Assembly: GCF_009742725.1 (NCBI RefSeq)
Contig: NZ_WPHG01000004.1
Span: 372,001 to 436,000 of the forward strand
Direction: 5' to 3'
DNA from: Nitratireductor arenosus
GTDB taxonomy: Bacteria; Pseudomonadota; Alphaproteobacteria; Rhizobiales; Rhizobiaceae
Length of the DNA stretch: 64,000 bases
The notes below the pieces were generated by a model, which saw only the letters and a list, made by a program, of their open reading frames with translations, did not search any database and was not told where the DNA came from. Below, piece by piece: positions 17,952-26,219 of this stretch. Within the stretch, counting starts at the first letter, position 1. Each line of letters opens with the position of its first letter. The translations under genes and the position numbers were made by a program.

Positions 17952-18557
17952 CTATGGTTGCCGCGCCCGCGACTTTTGTGAGCGCCGTATCAAAAAAATG
18001 TGCCCGTCCGGATCATGGCTGGCGAAATCACCGTTCTTACGCGCCAGATAGGGCCGCAATCCCTGCCTTATGCGTCCGTACGGCAGATCGAGGCTGAGGC
18101 CGGGCAGTCCGTCCGGCAGCCGTCTGCCGCTTTGTGCAAGCGCCTTCCTGAGCGCCGAGACACGCTGGCGCACCGCAGTGTCGGTAAGCCCGAGCAGGTA
18201 GGCGATCTCGCGCCGTGTGTGGCCCGACAGCGCCAGCGCGGCGACGACGCGCAGCGATTTCGGCAGGGCGGACGGAATGGGCGTGTCGGTCCCGGCATCG
18301 TCAGGCGCCGGCTCGGCTTGCTGCTGCCATTGCGCCTCGCGGATTTTTCGCCGCATGGCGCTGCGCGCGTCAAACGCGGCGCGCTTGCGGATCGCCCCGG
18401 CGATCCATCGCCGGTTTTCCGGCTTCGACATGTCGATCCGACCGGCCGCAAAGGCGGCGAGAAGCACCTCCTGGACAATGTCCTCCGCTTCGTCGGGGCG
18501 GCGCGCATGACGCCGTGCGACCTCCAAAAGCTTCGTGTCGTGGCGGGCGTGATCCAT
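17952..18557 (-). CDS. ECF-type RNA polymerase sigma factor
   Basis: A 201-residue protein with sigma region 2 (EDIVQEVLLAAF near residue 26, then RRWIAGAIRKRAAFDARS) and region 4 (LPKSLRVVAALAL with the helix-turn-helix TRREIAYLLGLTDTAVRQRVSALRKAL). No anti-sigma factor gene is adjacent. After region 4 there is an extra tail of about 45 residues ending ASHDPDGHIFLI, which resembles the terminal strand of VOC proteins, and the next gene is a VOC protein. Tails on ECF factors often act as built-in regulators; that this one does so is inference. The operon sits inside the otherwise usual CoA-binding protein-metY order. Confidence 0.8.
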   Translation of the reverse strand: MDHARHDTKLLEVARRHARRPDEAEDIVQEVLLAAFAAGRIDMSKPENRRWIAGAIRKRAAFDARSAMRRKIREAQWQQQAEPAPDDAGTDTPIPSALPKSLRVVAALALSGHTRREIAYLLGLTDTAVRQRVSALRKALAQSGRRLPDGLPGLSLDLPYGRIRQGLRPYLARKNGDFASHDPDGHIFLIRRSQKSRARQP

Positions 18558-18625
18558 GCGTGTAAGCCTTGGTGCGGATTGCCGGAAACTACGCCCCTGC
18601 CGCCCCGCGCCGCAAGGCTGGCGCG

Positions 18626-19147
18626 CTATCGCTTGACGATGCCAAAACTCTGATAACCGTCGCGCATCAGCGGTTTTTTGGCCGAAATCACCCGGCTGTT
18701 GACGCCGTTCCAGCCGATTTCGCCGGAAAGTCGCGCATATTCGATCTTCGGACAGCGATCCATCACCACCTTGATGCCGGCCGCCTCGGCGCGCGCGGCG
18801 GCCTCGTCGTGACGCACGGTAAGCTGCATCCAGATCACTTTCGGCAGCGGGTCGAGCGCCAGCGCCTCGTCGACGACGCCGGGGACCGCGTCCGAGGCGC
18901 GAAAAATGTCGACCATGTCGATTGGCTCGGCAATGTCGGCGAGCCGGGCGAAAACCGGCCGGCCGAGAATATTACCGCCCGCCTTGCCCGGGTTGACCGG
19001 AAAAACCGTGTAACCCTTGTCGATCAGATATTTGGTCACGAAAAAAGACGGCCGGACATCGTTGGCCGAGGCGCCGACAATGGCGATGGTTTTCACGGCG
19101 TTCAGAATGCCGGAGATATAGGCGTTGTCGTAATCGTCGTGGTTCAT
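18626..19147 (-). CDS. CoA-binding domain protein (YccU type)
   Basis: A 173-residue Rossmann protein of the CoA_binding_2 family: KTIAIVGASANDVRPSFFV near residue 19, then KGYTVFPVNPG, the MVDIFR strand, and VVMDRCPKIEY near the end. Members bind CoA or nucleotides but their cellular role is not established. ATG at 19147 is used. It lies between an enoyl-CoA hydratase and the sigma factor on the same strand, with short gaps. Proximity to metY is common in rhizobia, which suggests a link to sulfur or acyl-CoA metabolism, unproven. Confidence 0.85.
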   Translation of the reverse strand: MNHDDYDNAYISGILNAVKTIAIVGASANDVRPSFFVTKYLIDKGYTVFPVNPGKAGGNILGRPVFARLADIAEPIDMVDIFRASDAVPGVVDEALALDPLPKVIWMQLTVRHDEAAARAEAAGIKVVMDRCPKIEYARLSGEIGWNGVNSRVISAKKPLMRDGYQSFGIVKR

Positions 19148-19212
19148 GGCCAATCATGTGCCGGAAGCGGCGGCCTCGATCAAGCCTCGGCGCAAGCCGG
19201 GCGTCGCCGTCG

Positions 19213-20037
19213 CTACTCTCCCGTCCACTCCGGTTCGCGCTTGTCGAAAAAGGCGTCGAGGCCTTCTTCGGAATCGCGGGTCATGAAACCGTCGACCATG
19301 ACGGCGGAGGCGTAGTCGTAGGCTTCCGACAGGCGCATATCGGCCTGCTCGTAGAAGGCGCGCTTGCCGCGGGCGATCGCCACCGGCGATTTGGAGGCGA
19401 TGGCGGCGGCGTATTTCTCCACCACCTGGTCAAGATACTCCTCCGGCACGACCCGGTTGACGAGGCCGAATTCGCGCGCGGTCGCCGCGTCGATCATCTC
19501 GCCGGTCAGAAGCATCTCCATGGCGTGCTTACGCGACAAATTGCGCGACAGCGCCACCATCGGCGTGGAGCAAAAGCCGCCGAGATTGACGCCGGGGGTG
19601 CAGAAACGCGCCGTTTCGGAGGCGATCGCCAGGTCGCAGCTTGCCACGAGTTGGCAGCCGGCCGCCGTCGCCACGCCGCCGACCTTGGCGATCACCGGCA
19701 TGGGCAAACGCACCACCGCCTTCATCATCTCCGAGCAGCGCCGGAACAACTCTTCCAGAAAGACACGGCCACGGTCGGGGTCGCGCCGGTGCGCGGCCAT
19801 CTCCTTGAGATCGTGACCGGCGCAAAAGATCTTGCCGGTGGCGGCAAGCACCACGACCCGCACGGCCCGGTCCTCGCGCGCCGCCAGCAGCGCCTCGTGC
19901 AGCGCGCCGATCATTTCCATCGACAGGACGTGCGCGGGCGGATTGGCCAGCGTCAGCGTCACGACGCCGTCACTGGTCGCCACATCGACCAGCCCGGCGG
20001 GCGTTTCGCTGCTTGCGAGGTTCACGATCTCGGCCAT
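19213..20037 (-). CDS. Enoyl-CoA hydratase/isomerase family protein (ECHDC3-like)
   Basis: A 274-residue crotonase. The first oxyanion-hole segment is KIFCAGHDLKEM and the second is VGGVATAAGCQLVASCDLAIAS, with PGVNLGGFCSTP following, a pattern close to the ECHDC3 group rather than to classic short-chain hydratases, because one usual catalytic Glu is not obvious. It should act on CoA thioesters in the cytoplasm. ATG at 20037 has GGGAGG at 7 bases. It is first in the minus-strand run leading to the CoA-binding protein and is divergent from a second crotonase at 20171. Confidence 0.85.
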   Translation of the reverse strand: MAEIVNLASSETPAGLVDVATSDGVVTLTLANPPAHVLSMEMIGALHEALLAAREDRAVRVVVLAATGKIFCAGHDLKEMAAHRRDPDRGRVFLEELFRRCSEMMKAVVRLPMPVIAKVGGVATAAGCQLVASCDLAIASETARFCTPGVNLGGFCSTPMVALSRNLSRKHAMEMLLTGEMIDAATAREFGLVNRVVPEEYLDQVVEKYAAAIASKSPVAIARGKRAFYEQADMRLSEAYDYASAVMVDGFMTRDSEEGLDAFFDKREPEWTGE

Positions 20038-20170
20038 CGGCCACCTCCCTTTCGGTCCACATCGTCGCAGTTCGTCGACCATGCCTACCATGCCAAGGCT
20101 TGAAGATCAGCCGGGAAACGGCAATTGTGATTGACGTTTACGAAAACGGAAGCGGTGCCGGGAGGAGCGG

Positions 20171-21046
20171 ATGGCCAAGGTTTTGTATGAAAAGGACGGA
20201 CGCATCGCCCGTATCACGCTCAACCGGCCGGAGGTGCTGAACGCCATTGACGACGACTTGCCGCGCGAACTCGCCGAATGCGTTGCCCGCGCAAACGACG
20301 AGCCGGGCGTGCACGTCATCGTGCTTGCCGGCGCCGGTCGCGCCTTCTGTGCCGGATACGATCTCGCCTACTACGCCGAAGCGGCGGGCGGCGACGGCAA
20401 TGCGGTAACCCAGGAAATGCCATGGGATCCGATGAAGGACTACGCCTTCATGATGCGCAACACGGAACTGTTCATGTCGCTGTGGCGCAGCCACCGGCCG
20501 GTGCTGTGCAAGGTGCACGGTTTCGCGGTCGCCGGCGGCTCCGACATCGCGCTGTGCGCGGACATGATCATGATGGCCGAGGACGCGGAGATCGGCTACA
20601 TGCCGGTGCGGGTCTGGGGCTGTCCGACCACGGCGATGTGGGTCTACCGGCTGGGACCGGAACGCGCCAAGCGCATGCTTTTTACAGGCGACCGGATCAC
20701 CGGCGGCGAGGCCGAACGGCTCGGCCTGGTGCTCAAGGCGGTGCCGGCCGATAGGCTCGACGACGAGGTCGAGGCGCTCGCCGAACGCATGGCCGGCGTC
20801 CCGGTGAACCAGTTGATGATGCAAAAGCTGGTCGTCAACCAGGCGATCGAGGCGATGGGGCTGAAGCAGACGCAGATGTTCGCCACGCTGTTCGACGGCA
20901 TCACCCGCCATTCGCCCGAAGGACTCAATTTCAAGCATCGCGCCGAAGAGACCGGCTGGAAACAGGCGGTGCGCGAACGCGATCTCGGCACGTTCGACTG
21001 GACCGAGAACCGACCGATCAATCCAGGAACAGGACGCAATGGATAA
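20171..21046 (+). CDS. Crotonase/enoyl-CoA hydratase family protein
   Basis: A 291-residue crotonase with ARITLNRPEVLNAID at the N-terminus, oxyanion segments GRAFCAGYDLAYY and GFAVAGGSDIALCADM, and a distinctive EIGYMPVRVWGCPTTAMW stretch where catalytic glutamates usually lie; Glu is not conserved there, so the reaction may differ from hydration. GGAGGAG precedes the ATG at 20171. Its end overlaps the thioesterase start by 8 bases, so both are translated from one message and probably act on the same acyl-CoA. Confidence 0.87.
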   Translation: MAKVLYEKDGRIARITLNRPEVLNAIDDDLPRELAECVARANDEPGVHVIVLAGAGRAFCAGYDLAYYAEAAGGDGNAVTQEMPWDPMKDYAFMMRNTELFMSLWRSHRPVLCKVHGFAVAGGSDIALCADMIMMAEDAEIGYMPVRVWGCPTTAMWVYRLGPERAKRMLFTGDRITGGEAERLGLVLKAVPADRLDDEVEALAERMAGVPVNQLMMQKLVVNQAIEAMGLKQTQMFATLFDGITRHSPEGLNFKHRAEETGWKQAVRERDLGTFDWTENRPINPGTGRNG

Positions 21047-21503
21047 GCGCATCACGAACGAGGCAGGTCTCACCCCGAAACTCGACGCCGACCAGATCAA
21101 CGCGCTGTTGCGGCGCGCCTATCCGCAACTCAACGCCGAATTTTCCGATTATGTCACGCTCGAGGTCTTCGCCGGCGGTTGCACCGTCAGGCTCAACGCG
21201 AACGAACGCCATTTGCGACCGGGCGACACGGTTTCGGGCCCGTCCCTGTTCACGCTCGCCGACATTGGCGGCTATGTGTGCGTGCTGTCGCATGCAGGCC
21301 CTGACGCGCTGTCGGTGACGACCAGTCTCAACATCAATTTCGTGCGCAAGGCGCCGCCCGGCCCGATCGACGGCCATTGCCGCATCATCAAGCTGGGCCG
21401 GAACCTGATGGTGTTCGAGATCGACATGAAGGCCGGACCCGACGGGCTGACGGTCGCCCATGCCACCGGGACCTATGCGATCCCGCCGAAAACCAGCGCG
21501 TGA
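21039..21503 (+). CDS. PaaI-family hotdog thioesterase
   Basis: A 154-residue hotdog-fold protein predicted to hydrolyse acyl-CoA thioesters. The central region RHLRPGDTVSGPSLFTLADIGGYVCVLS contains the family's helix with the catalytic acidic residue (Asp in ADIGGY), followed by the strand LSVTTSLNINFVRKA. The start ATG lies inside the end of the upstream crotonase gene (8-base overlap), which indicates translational coupling and joint work on a CoA ester. The substrate is unknown. Confidence 0.85.
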   Translation: MDKRITNEAGLTPKLDADQINALLRRAYPQLNAEFSDYVTLEVFAGGCTVRLNANERHLRPGDTVSGPSLFTLADIGGYVCVLSHAGPDALSVTTSLNINFVRKAPPGPIDGHCRIIKLGRNLMVFEIDMKAGPDGLTVAHATGTYAIPPKTSA

Positions 21504-21504
21504 A

Positions 21505-21529
21505 AAACCCCGCGCCGGGCACGGGGTTT
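21505..21529. terminator. Bidirectional terminator after the thioesterase gene
   Basis: Perfect 8-base-pair stem AAACCCCG / CGGGGTTT with a 9-base loop between convergent genes, A-rich on the left and T-containing on the right, so it can serve both directions. Confidence 0.75.
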
Positions 21530-21551
21530 CACTTGGGCCACACAGAGTGCC

Positions 21552-21896
21552 CTATTTGGCAAGCTTCAGCTTCATCGGCGTGCATTCGACAATTTGCTTG
21601 CCGGACGAATGATAGGCCGAATCCCAGCCGACGGTGACCAGCTTGGGACAGTTCGGATAGGTCTTGTTAACCAGATTGATCGTGCCCTGCGGCGTGTTGG
21701 CGGTGATCTTCACCGACTTGATGCCCTTGCGGCTGGAGATATCGCACTCGACATGGTTGGGAATCGTACAGTTGATCGCGGCACCGGAGGCGGCATAGGG
21801 TGCCGCGACGAGTTGGGCCGCGCCCGAGATGGAGGCGGCGCCGGCGAGCATAGCGGCGGTGGCGGCGATGGCGAGGACGGGTTTGAGCATGTTCAT
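21552..21896 (-). CDS. Small secreted protein, function unknown
   Basis: A 114-residue protein with a clear Sec signal peptide (MNMLKPVLAIAATAAMLAGA, cleavage near SISGA-AQ). The mature part has four cysteines (INC, VEC, NCP, VEC), enough for two disulfides, and a basic C-terminus MKLKLAK. I do not recognise the family. It is monocistronic, convergent with the thioesterase gene across a shared terminator, and separated from rplM by a divergent AT-rich region. A periplasmic role is likely from the signal peptide and paired cysteines only. Confidence 0.75.
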   Translation of the reverse strand: MNMLKPVLAIAATAAMLAGAASISGAAQLVAAPYAASGAAINCTIPNHVECDISSRKGIKSVKITANTPQGTINLVNKTYPNCPKLVTVGWDSAYHSSGKQIVECTPMKLKLAK

Positions 21897-22271
21897 GACA
21901 TTTACTTTCCTTCTTGGGCCTGGATACGAACTTTTCTGTCCGACAGCGCCTGTTTAGAGAAACAAAATTGAACTGCGCATGAGCCCTCGGTTCAGTCCGC
22001 GTTCATAAAACCAAGCCGCTTGGCACTGGCGAACGGCGGAAATTGTGTGGTATTATTATACCTTATTTATAACCGTTTGATTTTACACGGAAAATTTTTA
22101 CAACTTCGCCACGACGCTCTTGACCTGTGGTTTCGCGGCGTTTATGGGAACGCGCGAGCGCACCGGAAAATCCCGAGGGCGATCCGTATTGACGGCGGGC
22201 CCTGCCCCTACCGGCAATCGAAGCAACAAGAAACGCCTTCGCCAGCGAAGGTCATAGTGGAAACCGAAACC
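21897..22271. other. Divergent control region of rplM and the secreted-protein gene (375 bp)
   Basis: Contains an unusually AT-rich patch (about 22040-22105) in a GC-rich genome, a good sigma-70 promoter at 22120-22148, and a small hairpin CCTTCG-CCAG-CGAAGG at 22236-22251 in the rplM leader. No gene is seen. The AT-rich block may act as an UP element or separate two promoters. Confidence 0.55.
22120..22148 (+). promoter_or_regulatory. Predicted rplM-rpsI promoter
   Basis: TTGACC at 22120-22125, 17-base spacer, TATGGG at 22143-22148, directly downstream of an AT-rich block. This would give a leader of about 115 bases before rplM. Confidence 0.55.
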
Positions 22272-22733
22272 ATGAAAACATTTTCGCAGAAGCCTGCGGA
22301 CGTGACCAAGAAGTGGGTGCTGATCGACGCCGAAGGTCTCGTCGTCGGCCGCCTCGCCTCGATCGTCGCCAACCGCCTGCGCGGCAAGCACAAGCCGAGC
22401 TTCACCCCGCATGTGGACGACGGCGACAACGTTATCGTCATCAATGCCGACAAGGTCGCGCTGACCGGCAAGAAATATACCGACAAGACCTATTACTGGC
22501 ATACCGGCCATCCCGGCGGCATCAAGGAACGCACCGCACGCCAGTTGCTCGAGGGCCGCTTTCCCGAGCGCGTCATCGAAAAGGCCATCGAACGCATGAT
22601 CCCGCGCGGCCCGCTCGGCCGGCGCCAGATGAAGAACCTGCGCGTCTATGCCGGCACCGAACATCCGCATACCGCCCAGCAGCCGGAGACGCTCGACGTC
22701 GCCGCGCTCAACCGCAAGAACAAGAGGGCCTGA
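22272..22733 (+). CDS. rplM: 50S ribosomal protein L13
   Basis: A 153-residue large-subunit protein that binds 23S rRNA early in assembly. The start [20 protein letters not shown] and the segments [17 protein letters not shown] and [20 protein letters not shown] are standard for L13. ATG at 22272 is chosen; the frame runs upstream without homology. It precedes rpsI by one base, the near-universal L13-S9 operon. Confidence 0.98.
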   Translation: MKTFSQKPADVTKKWVLIDAEGLVVGRLASIVANRLRGKHKPSFTPHVDDGDNVIVINADKVALTGKKYTDKTYYWHTGHPGGIKERTARQLLEGRFPERVIEKAIERMIPRGPLGRRQMKNLRVYAGTEHPHTAQQPETLDVAALNRKNKRA

Positions 22734-22734
22734 T

Positions 22735-23223
22735 ATGGCTGAGCTCAATTCGCTCGAAGAACTCGGCACCGCCACCGGCGCTGTCGCCACGACGGACGAG
22801 CCGCAAGCGCCGGTGCATGTCCAGAAGCTCGACGCCCAGGGCCGCGCCTACGCCACCGGCAAGCGCAAGGACGCGATCGCGCGCGTCTGGGTCAGGCCGG
22901 GGTCCGGCAAGATCACAGTCAACGACAAGGACTTCGACAAATATTTCGCGCGTCCGGTGCTGCAGATGATCCTGCGGCAGCCGATCGTTGCCACCAATCG
23001 CGACGGCCAGTACGACATCATCGCCACCGTCACCGGCGGCGGACTTTCGGGCCAGGCCGGTGCGGTTCGCCACGGCATCTCCAAGGCGCTGACCTATTAT
23101 GAGCCGACGCTGCGCGGCACGCTCAAGAAGGGCGGCTTCCTGACCCGTGACAGCCGCGTGGTCGAGCGAAAGAAATACGGCAAGCGCAAGGCCCGCCGGT
23201 CGTTCCAGTTCTCGAAGCGCTGA
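22735..23223 (+). CDS. rpsI: 30S ribosomal protein S9
   Basis: A 162-residue small-subunit protein whose C-terminal tail reaches the P-site tRNA. The typical core begins at [17 protein letters not shown], and the protein ends in the conserved [12 protein letters not shown]. The first 35 residues are an acidic extension usual in alphaproteobacteria. It starts one base after the rplM stop and ends before a strong terminator. Confidence 0.98.
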   Translation: MAELNSLEELGTATGAVATTDEPQAPVHVQKLDAQGRAYATGKRKDAIARVWVRPGSGKITVNDKDFDKYFARPVLQMILRQPIVATNRDGQYDIIATVTGGGLSGQAGAVRHGISKALTYYEPTLRGTLKKGGFLTRDSRVVERKKYGKRKARRSFQFSKR

Positions 23224-23246
23224 TCTTCGCAACTGGCGTCAACACC

Positions 23247-23274
23247 AAAAGCGGGCCTTCGGGCCCGCTTTTTT
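23247..23274 (+). terminator. Rho-independent terminator of rplM-rpsI
   Basis: GCGGGCC stem with a TTCG tetraloop and GGCCCGC, flanked by AAAA and followed by TTTTTT; a textbook terminator 23 bases past the rpsI stop. Confidence 0.95.
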
Positions 23275-23333
23275 GTTGCGCCAGCGTTACCGAGCCCCGA
23301 TAGCTTGCTTCGACCATCAGCAAGGAGCCCGCC

Positions 23334-24290
23334 ATGCCCGCATCCGCGATCGACCATGCCTTCACTGCCCGCTCCAATCTGGGCGCGGCCGGCGACCCGA
23401 CCTATGCCGGCGCGCTCTCCTTCATGCGCCGCCGCTACACCAAAAACCTCAAGGGCGCCGACGCGGTCGTATGGGGCATCCCCTTCGACGCCGCCGTGAC
23501 CAACCGGCCCGGCGCGCGCTTCGGCCCGCAGGCGATCCGGCGTGCCGCGGCGATCTTCGACAACGACCCGCAATACCCGTTTGCGCGCGACCTGTTCGCC
23601 GACCTAGCGGTTGTCGATTACGGCGATTGCCTGCTCGACAATGGCAACCACCAGAAAACCCCGGCCACGATCGAGCGCGAAGCGAAAAAGCTGCTCAAAT
23701 CCGGTGCGTTCCTGCTTTCGCTCGGCGGCGACCATTTCGTCACCTGGCCGTTGTTGAAGGCTCATGCCGACCGGCACGGGCCGCTCGCGCTGGTGCAGTT
23801 CGACGCGCACCAGGACACGTGGTTCGACGACGGCAAGCGCATCGACCACGGCTCCTTCGTCGGCCGCGCGGTACGCGACGGCGTGATCGATCCCGAACGT
23901 TCGATCCAGATCGGCATCCGTACCCACGCGCCGCAGGATTGCGGCATCAGGATTCTTTACGGTCACGAGATCGACGAAATGCGCGCCGACGAGATCGCCT
24001 ATCAGATCGCCGAACGCACCGGCGGGCGCAAGGTCTACATCACCTTCGACATCGACTGTCTGGACCCGGCCTACGCGCCCGGCACCGGCACCCCGGTTGC
24101 GGGCGGCCCCTCCTCGGCCAAGATGCTGTCGGTGCTGCGGCAGCTCGGCCAGCTCGACATTGTCGGCGCCGACATCGTGGAGGTCTCGCCGCCCTACGAC
24201 CATGCCGACATCACCGCGATCGCCGGGGCAACGGTGGCGCAGCATTATCTTGGGCTTTTGGCCGAACGGAAGGCGCGGGAACAAGACTAG
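23334..24290 (+). CDS. speB: Agmatinase / ureohydrolase family protein
   Basis: A 318-residue dimanganese enzyme predicted to hydrolyse agmatine to putrescine and urea. All metal-binding signatures are seen: SLGGDHFVT, QFDAHQDT and TFDIDCLDPAYAPGTGTPV. The agmatinase call follows overall similarity to SpeB; guanidinobutyrase or another ureohydrolase specificity is possible. ATG at 23334 has AAGGAG upstream. It lies between the rpsI terminator and argC; the 147-base gap before argC suggests a separate promoter. Confidence 0.88.
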   Translation: MPASAIDHAFTARSNLGAAGDPTYAGALSFMRRRYTKNLKGADAVVWGIPFDAAVTNRPGARFGPQAIRRAAAIFDNDPQYPFARDLFADLAVVDYGDCLLDNGNHQKTPATIEREAKKLLKSGAFLLSLGGDHFVTWPLLKAHADRHGPLALVQFDAHQDTWFDDGKRIDHGSFVGRAVRDGVIDPERSIQIGIRTHAPQDCGIRILYGHEIDEMRADEIAYQIAERTGGRKVYITFDIDCLDPAYAPGTGTPVAGGPSSAKMLSVLRQLGQLDIVGADIVEVSPPYDHADITAIAGATVAQHYLGLLAERKAREQD

Positions 24291-24356
24291 GCGCGGCCGA
24301 TGCGTCGCGGGTGCAGCGCCTCGGCCCTGATCCGGCGCGCGAGGACGTTGATGCGC

Positions 24357-24388
24357 TGAATCAAACGCCTCGGTCGTTGAATCAAACG
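24357..24388. repeat. Direct repeat upstream of argC
   Basis: TGAATCAAACG occurs at 24357-24367 and again at 24378-24388, exactly 21 bases apart (two helical turns), in the short gap before argC. This spacing on one DNA face suggests a regulator site, but the protein is unknown. Confidence 0.55.
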
Positions 24389-24437
24389 AACGCGGCAAAC
24401 CATTGATGGCAGATTCCTTTTTGAGCTAGAGAAGGCC

Positions 24438-25373
24438 ATGAAACCGAAAATCTTCATCGACGGCGAACACGGCACCACGGGTCTGCAAATCCGCAGCCGC
24501 CTGTCCGACCGCGCCGACCTCGACGTGCTCTCGATTCCCGAGGCCGAGCGGCGCAACCGCGACCTGCGCGCGGCGATGTTGAAGGACGCCGATATCGCCA
24601 TCTTGTGCCTGCCGGACGACGCCGCGCGCGAATCGGTTGCCATGCTGGACGGCGTCAACTCCACCCGCATCATCGACACCTCGACCGCGCACCGCACCCA
24701 TCCCGACTGGGCTTACGGCTTCGCCGAGATGACGTCCGGCCAGGGTGAAAAGATCGCCAAGGCGCGGCTGGTCGCCAATCCGGGCTGTTATCCGACCGGC
24801 GCGATCTCGTTGCTACGCCCTCTCGTCGAGGCCGGCATCCTGCCGACGGACTATCCCGTGACGGTCAACGCCGTATCGGGCTATACGGGCGGCGGCAAGC
24901 AGATGATCGCGCAGATGGAGGACGAGACCCATCCCGAGCACATCGCGGCGCCCCACTTCCTCTATGGGCTGACCCTGTCGCACAAGCACCTGCCGGAAAT
25001 GCAGGCGCACGGCCTGCTCGCACGCGCGCCGGTGTTTGCGCCCAGCGTCGGTCGTTTCGCCCAGGGTATGATCGTGCAGGTGCCGCTGCATCTTGCCGAT
25101 CTATCCGGTGCGCCGCGGCTTGGCGACATCCATGCCGCGCTGCAGGCCCATTATGCCGGACAGCCGGTCGTGGAGGTGGTGCCATTGGCCGAAAGCGCCG
25201 CGCTTACGCGCCTCGACCCGACCGCGCTCAACGGCACCGACGGCATGCGGCTTTACGTTTTCGGGACCGAGGGCAAGGGCCAGGCCAATCTCGTCGCCGT
25301 GCTCGACAATCTCGGCAAGGGCGCCTCTGGCGCGGCCGTGCAGAACATGGCGCTGATGCTCGGCGCGGCGTGA
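24438..25373 (+). CDS. argC: N-acetyl-gamma-glutamyl-phosphate reductase (type 2)
   Basis: A 311-residue NADPH enzyme for the third step of arginine synthesis. The N-terminus [14 protein letters not shown] is the dinucleotide-binding turn in the form typical of the shorter type 2 ArgC, and the catalytic Cys is in [11 protein letters not shown], with a conserved His in [15 protein letters not shown]. The ATG at 24438 is preceded by GAAGG. The stop TGA is directly followed by the TTG start of a kinase-like gene. A two-copy direct repeat lies upstream. Confidence 0.96.
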   Translation: MKPKIFIDGEHGTTGLQIRSRLSDRADLDVLSIPEAERRNRDLRAAMLKDADIAILCLPDDAARESVAMLDGVNSTRIIDTSTAHRTHPDWAYGFAEMTSGQGEKIAKARLVANPGCYPTGAISLLRPLVEAGILPTDYPVTVNAVSGYTGGGKQMIAQMEDETHPEHIAAPHFLYGLTLSHKHLPEMQAHGLLARAPVFAPSVGRFAQGMIVQVPLHLADLSGAPRLGDIHAALQAHYAGQPVVEVVPLAESAALTRLDPTALNGTDGMRLYVFGTEGKGQANLVAVLDNLGKGASGAAVQNMALMLGAA

Positions 25374-26219
25374 TTGTCACCGGTGACGCCTTGCTTCCCC
25401 GCCCGCTGGAAGGTCTCAAATCCAGTCCTGATCGCCGAGACCTTTAGCAGCCGCATCTGGAAAGTCGCGCTTCAGGACGGCCGCCCCGGCGTGGTCAAGG
25501 CGCTGAAGCCGTTCGACGACGTCGCCGACGAACTGCGCGGCCGCCATCTGCTGCGCTGGCGGCGCGGCGAAGGCCTGGTGAAGCTTTACGGCGTCGACGG
25601 CCGTCGCATGCTGATCGAATATGCCGGAGAACGACTGCTCGCAGCCGAAATCGACACCGCCGGCGACACGCACGCCACTGACATCGCCGCGGCGGTGATG
25701 AGGCGGCTGCACGCGCCCTCCCAGTTAACGCCGCCGACCGAACTGCAACCGCTGCGCGAACGCTTCAAAAGCCTGTTCAACAAGGCCGCGGCCGACCGTA
25801 AGGCGGGAGGCGCCAGCCCTTATGTCGAAGCGGCGCGCATTGCTCAGCGTCTGCTCGACACCCCGCACGACCCGCGCCCGCTGCACGGCGACCTGCACCA
25901 CGACAACATTCTTCTTTCCGCGCGCGGCTGGTTGGCTATCGACCCGAAAGGGCTGATCGGCGATCCCTGCTTTGACGCCGCCAACATGTTCTACAACCCG
26001 CTTAATCGCGACGACCTGCGCCTCGCCCCCGAACGCGTCGCCGCAATGGCCACGACATTCTCCAAAACGCTCGGGCGCGATCCGCGCACGATCCTCGATC
26101 ACGCGCTTGCCTATGGCTGCCTGTCGGCGGCCTGGCATCACGAGGATGGAAACCGGCAGGACGAGGACAGCGAACTGGCCGTGTCGGCCGTCATCCGGAC
26201 CGTGCGCCTCAGTTTCTGA
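25374..26219 (+). CDS. Aminoglycoside/hydroxyurea phosphotransferase family protein
   Basis: A 281-residue protein of the APH(6)/hydroxyurea-kinase type. The Brenner motif [13 protein letters not shown] provides the catalytic Asp and metal-binding Asn, and [19 protein letters not shown] supplies the DxD-type metal-binding Asp. The start is uncertain: TTG at 25374 touches the argC stop and GTG at 25383 is an alternative, both relying on coupling to argC. The family contains StrB-like streptomycin kinases, but many chromosomal members phosphorylate unknown metabolites. The last 11 bases overlap the end of the convergent heme A synthase gene. Confidence 0.8.
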   Translation: MSPVTPCFPARWKVSNPVLIAETFSSRIWKVALQDGRPGVVKALKPFDDVADELRGRHLLRWRRGEGLVKLYGVDGRRMLIEYAGERLLAAEIDTAGDTHATDIAAAVMRRLHAPSQLTPPTELQPLRERFKSLFNKAAADRKAGGASPYVEAARIAQRLLDTPHDPRPLHGDLHHDNILLSARGWLAIDPKGLIGDPCFDAANMFYNPLNRDDLRLAPERVAAMATTFSKTLGRDPRTILDHALAYGCLSAAWHHEDGNRQDEDSELAVSAVIRTVRLSF

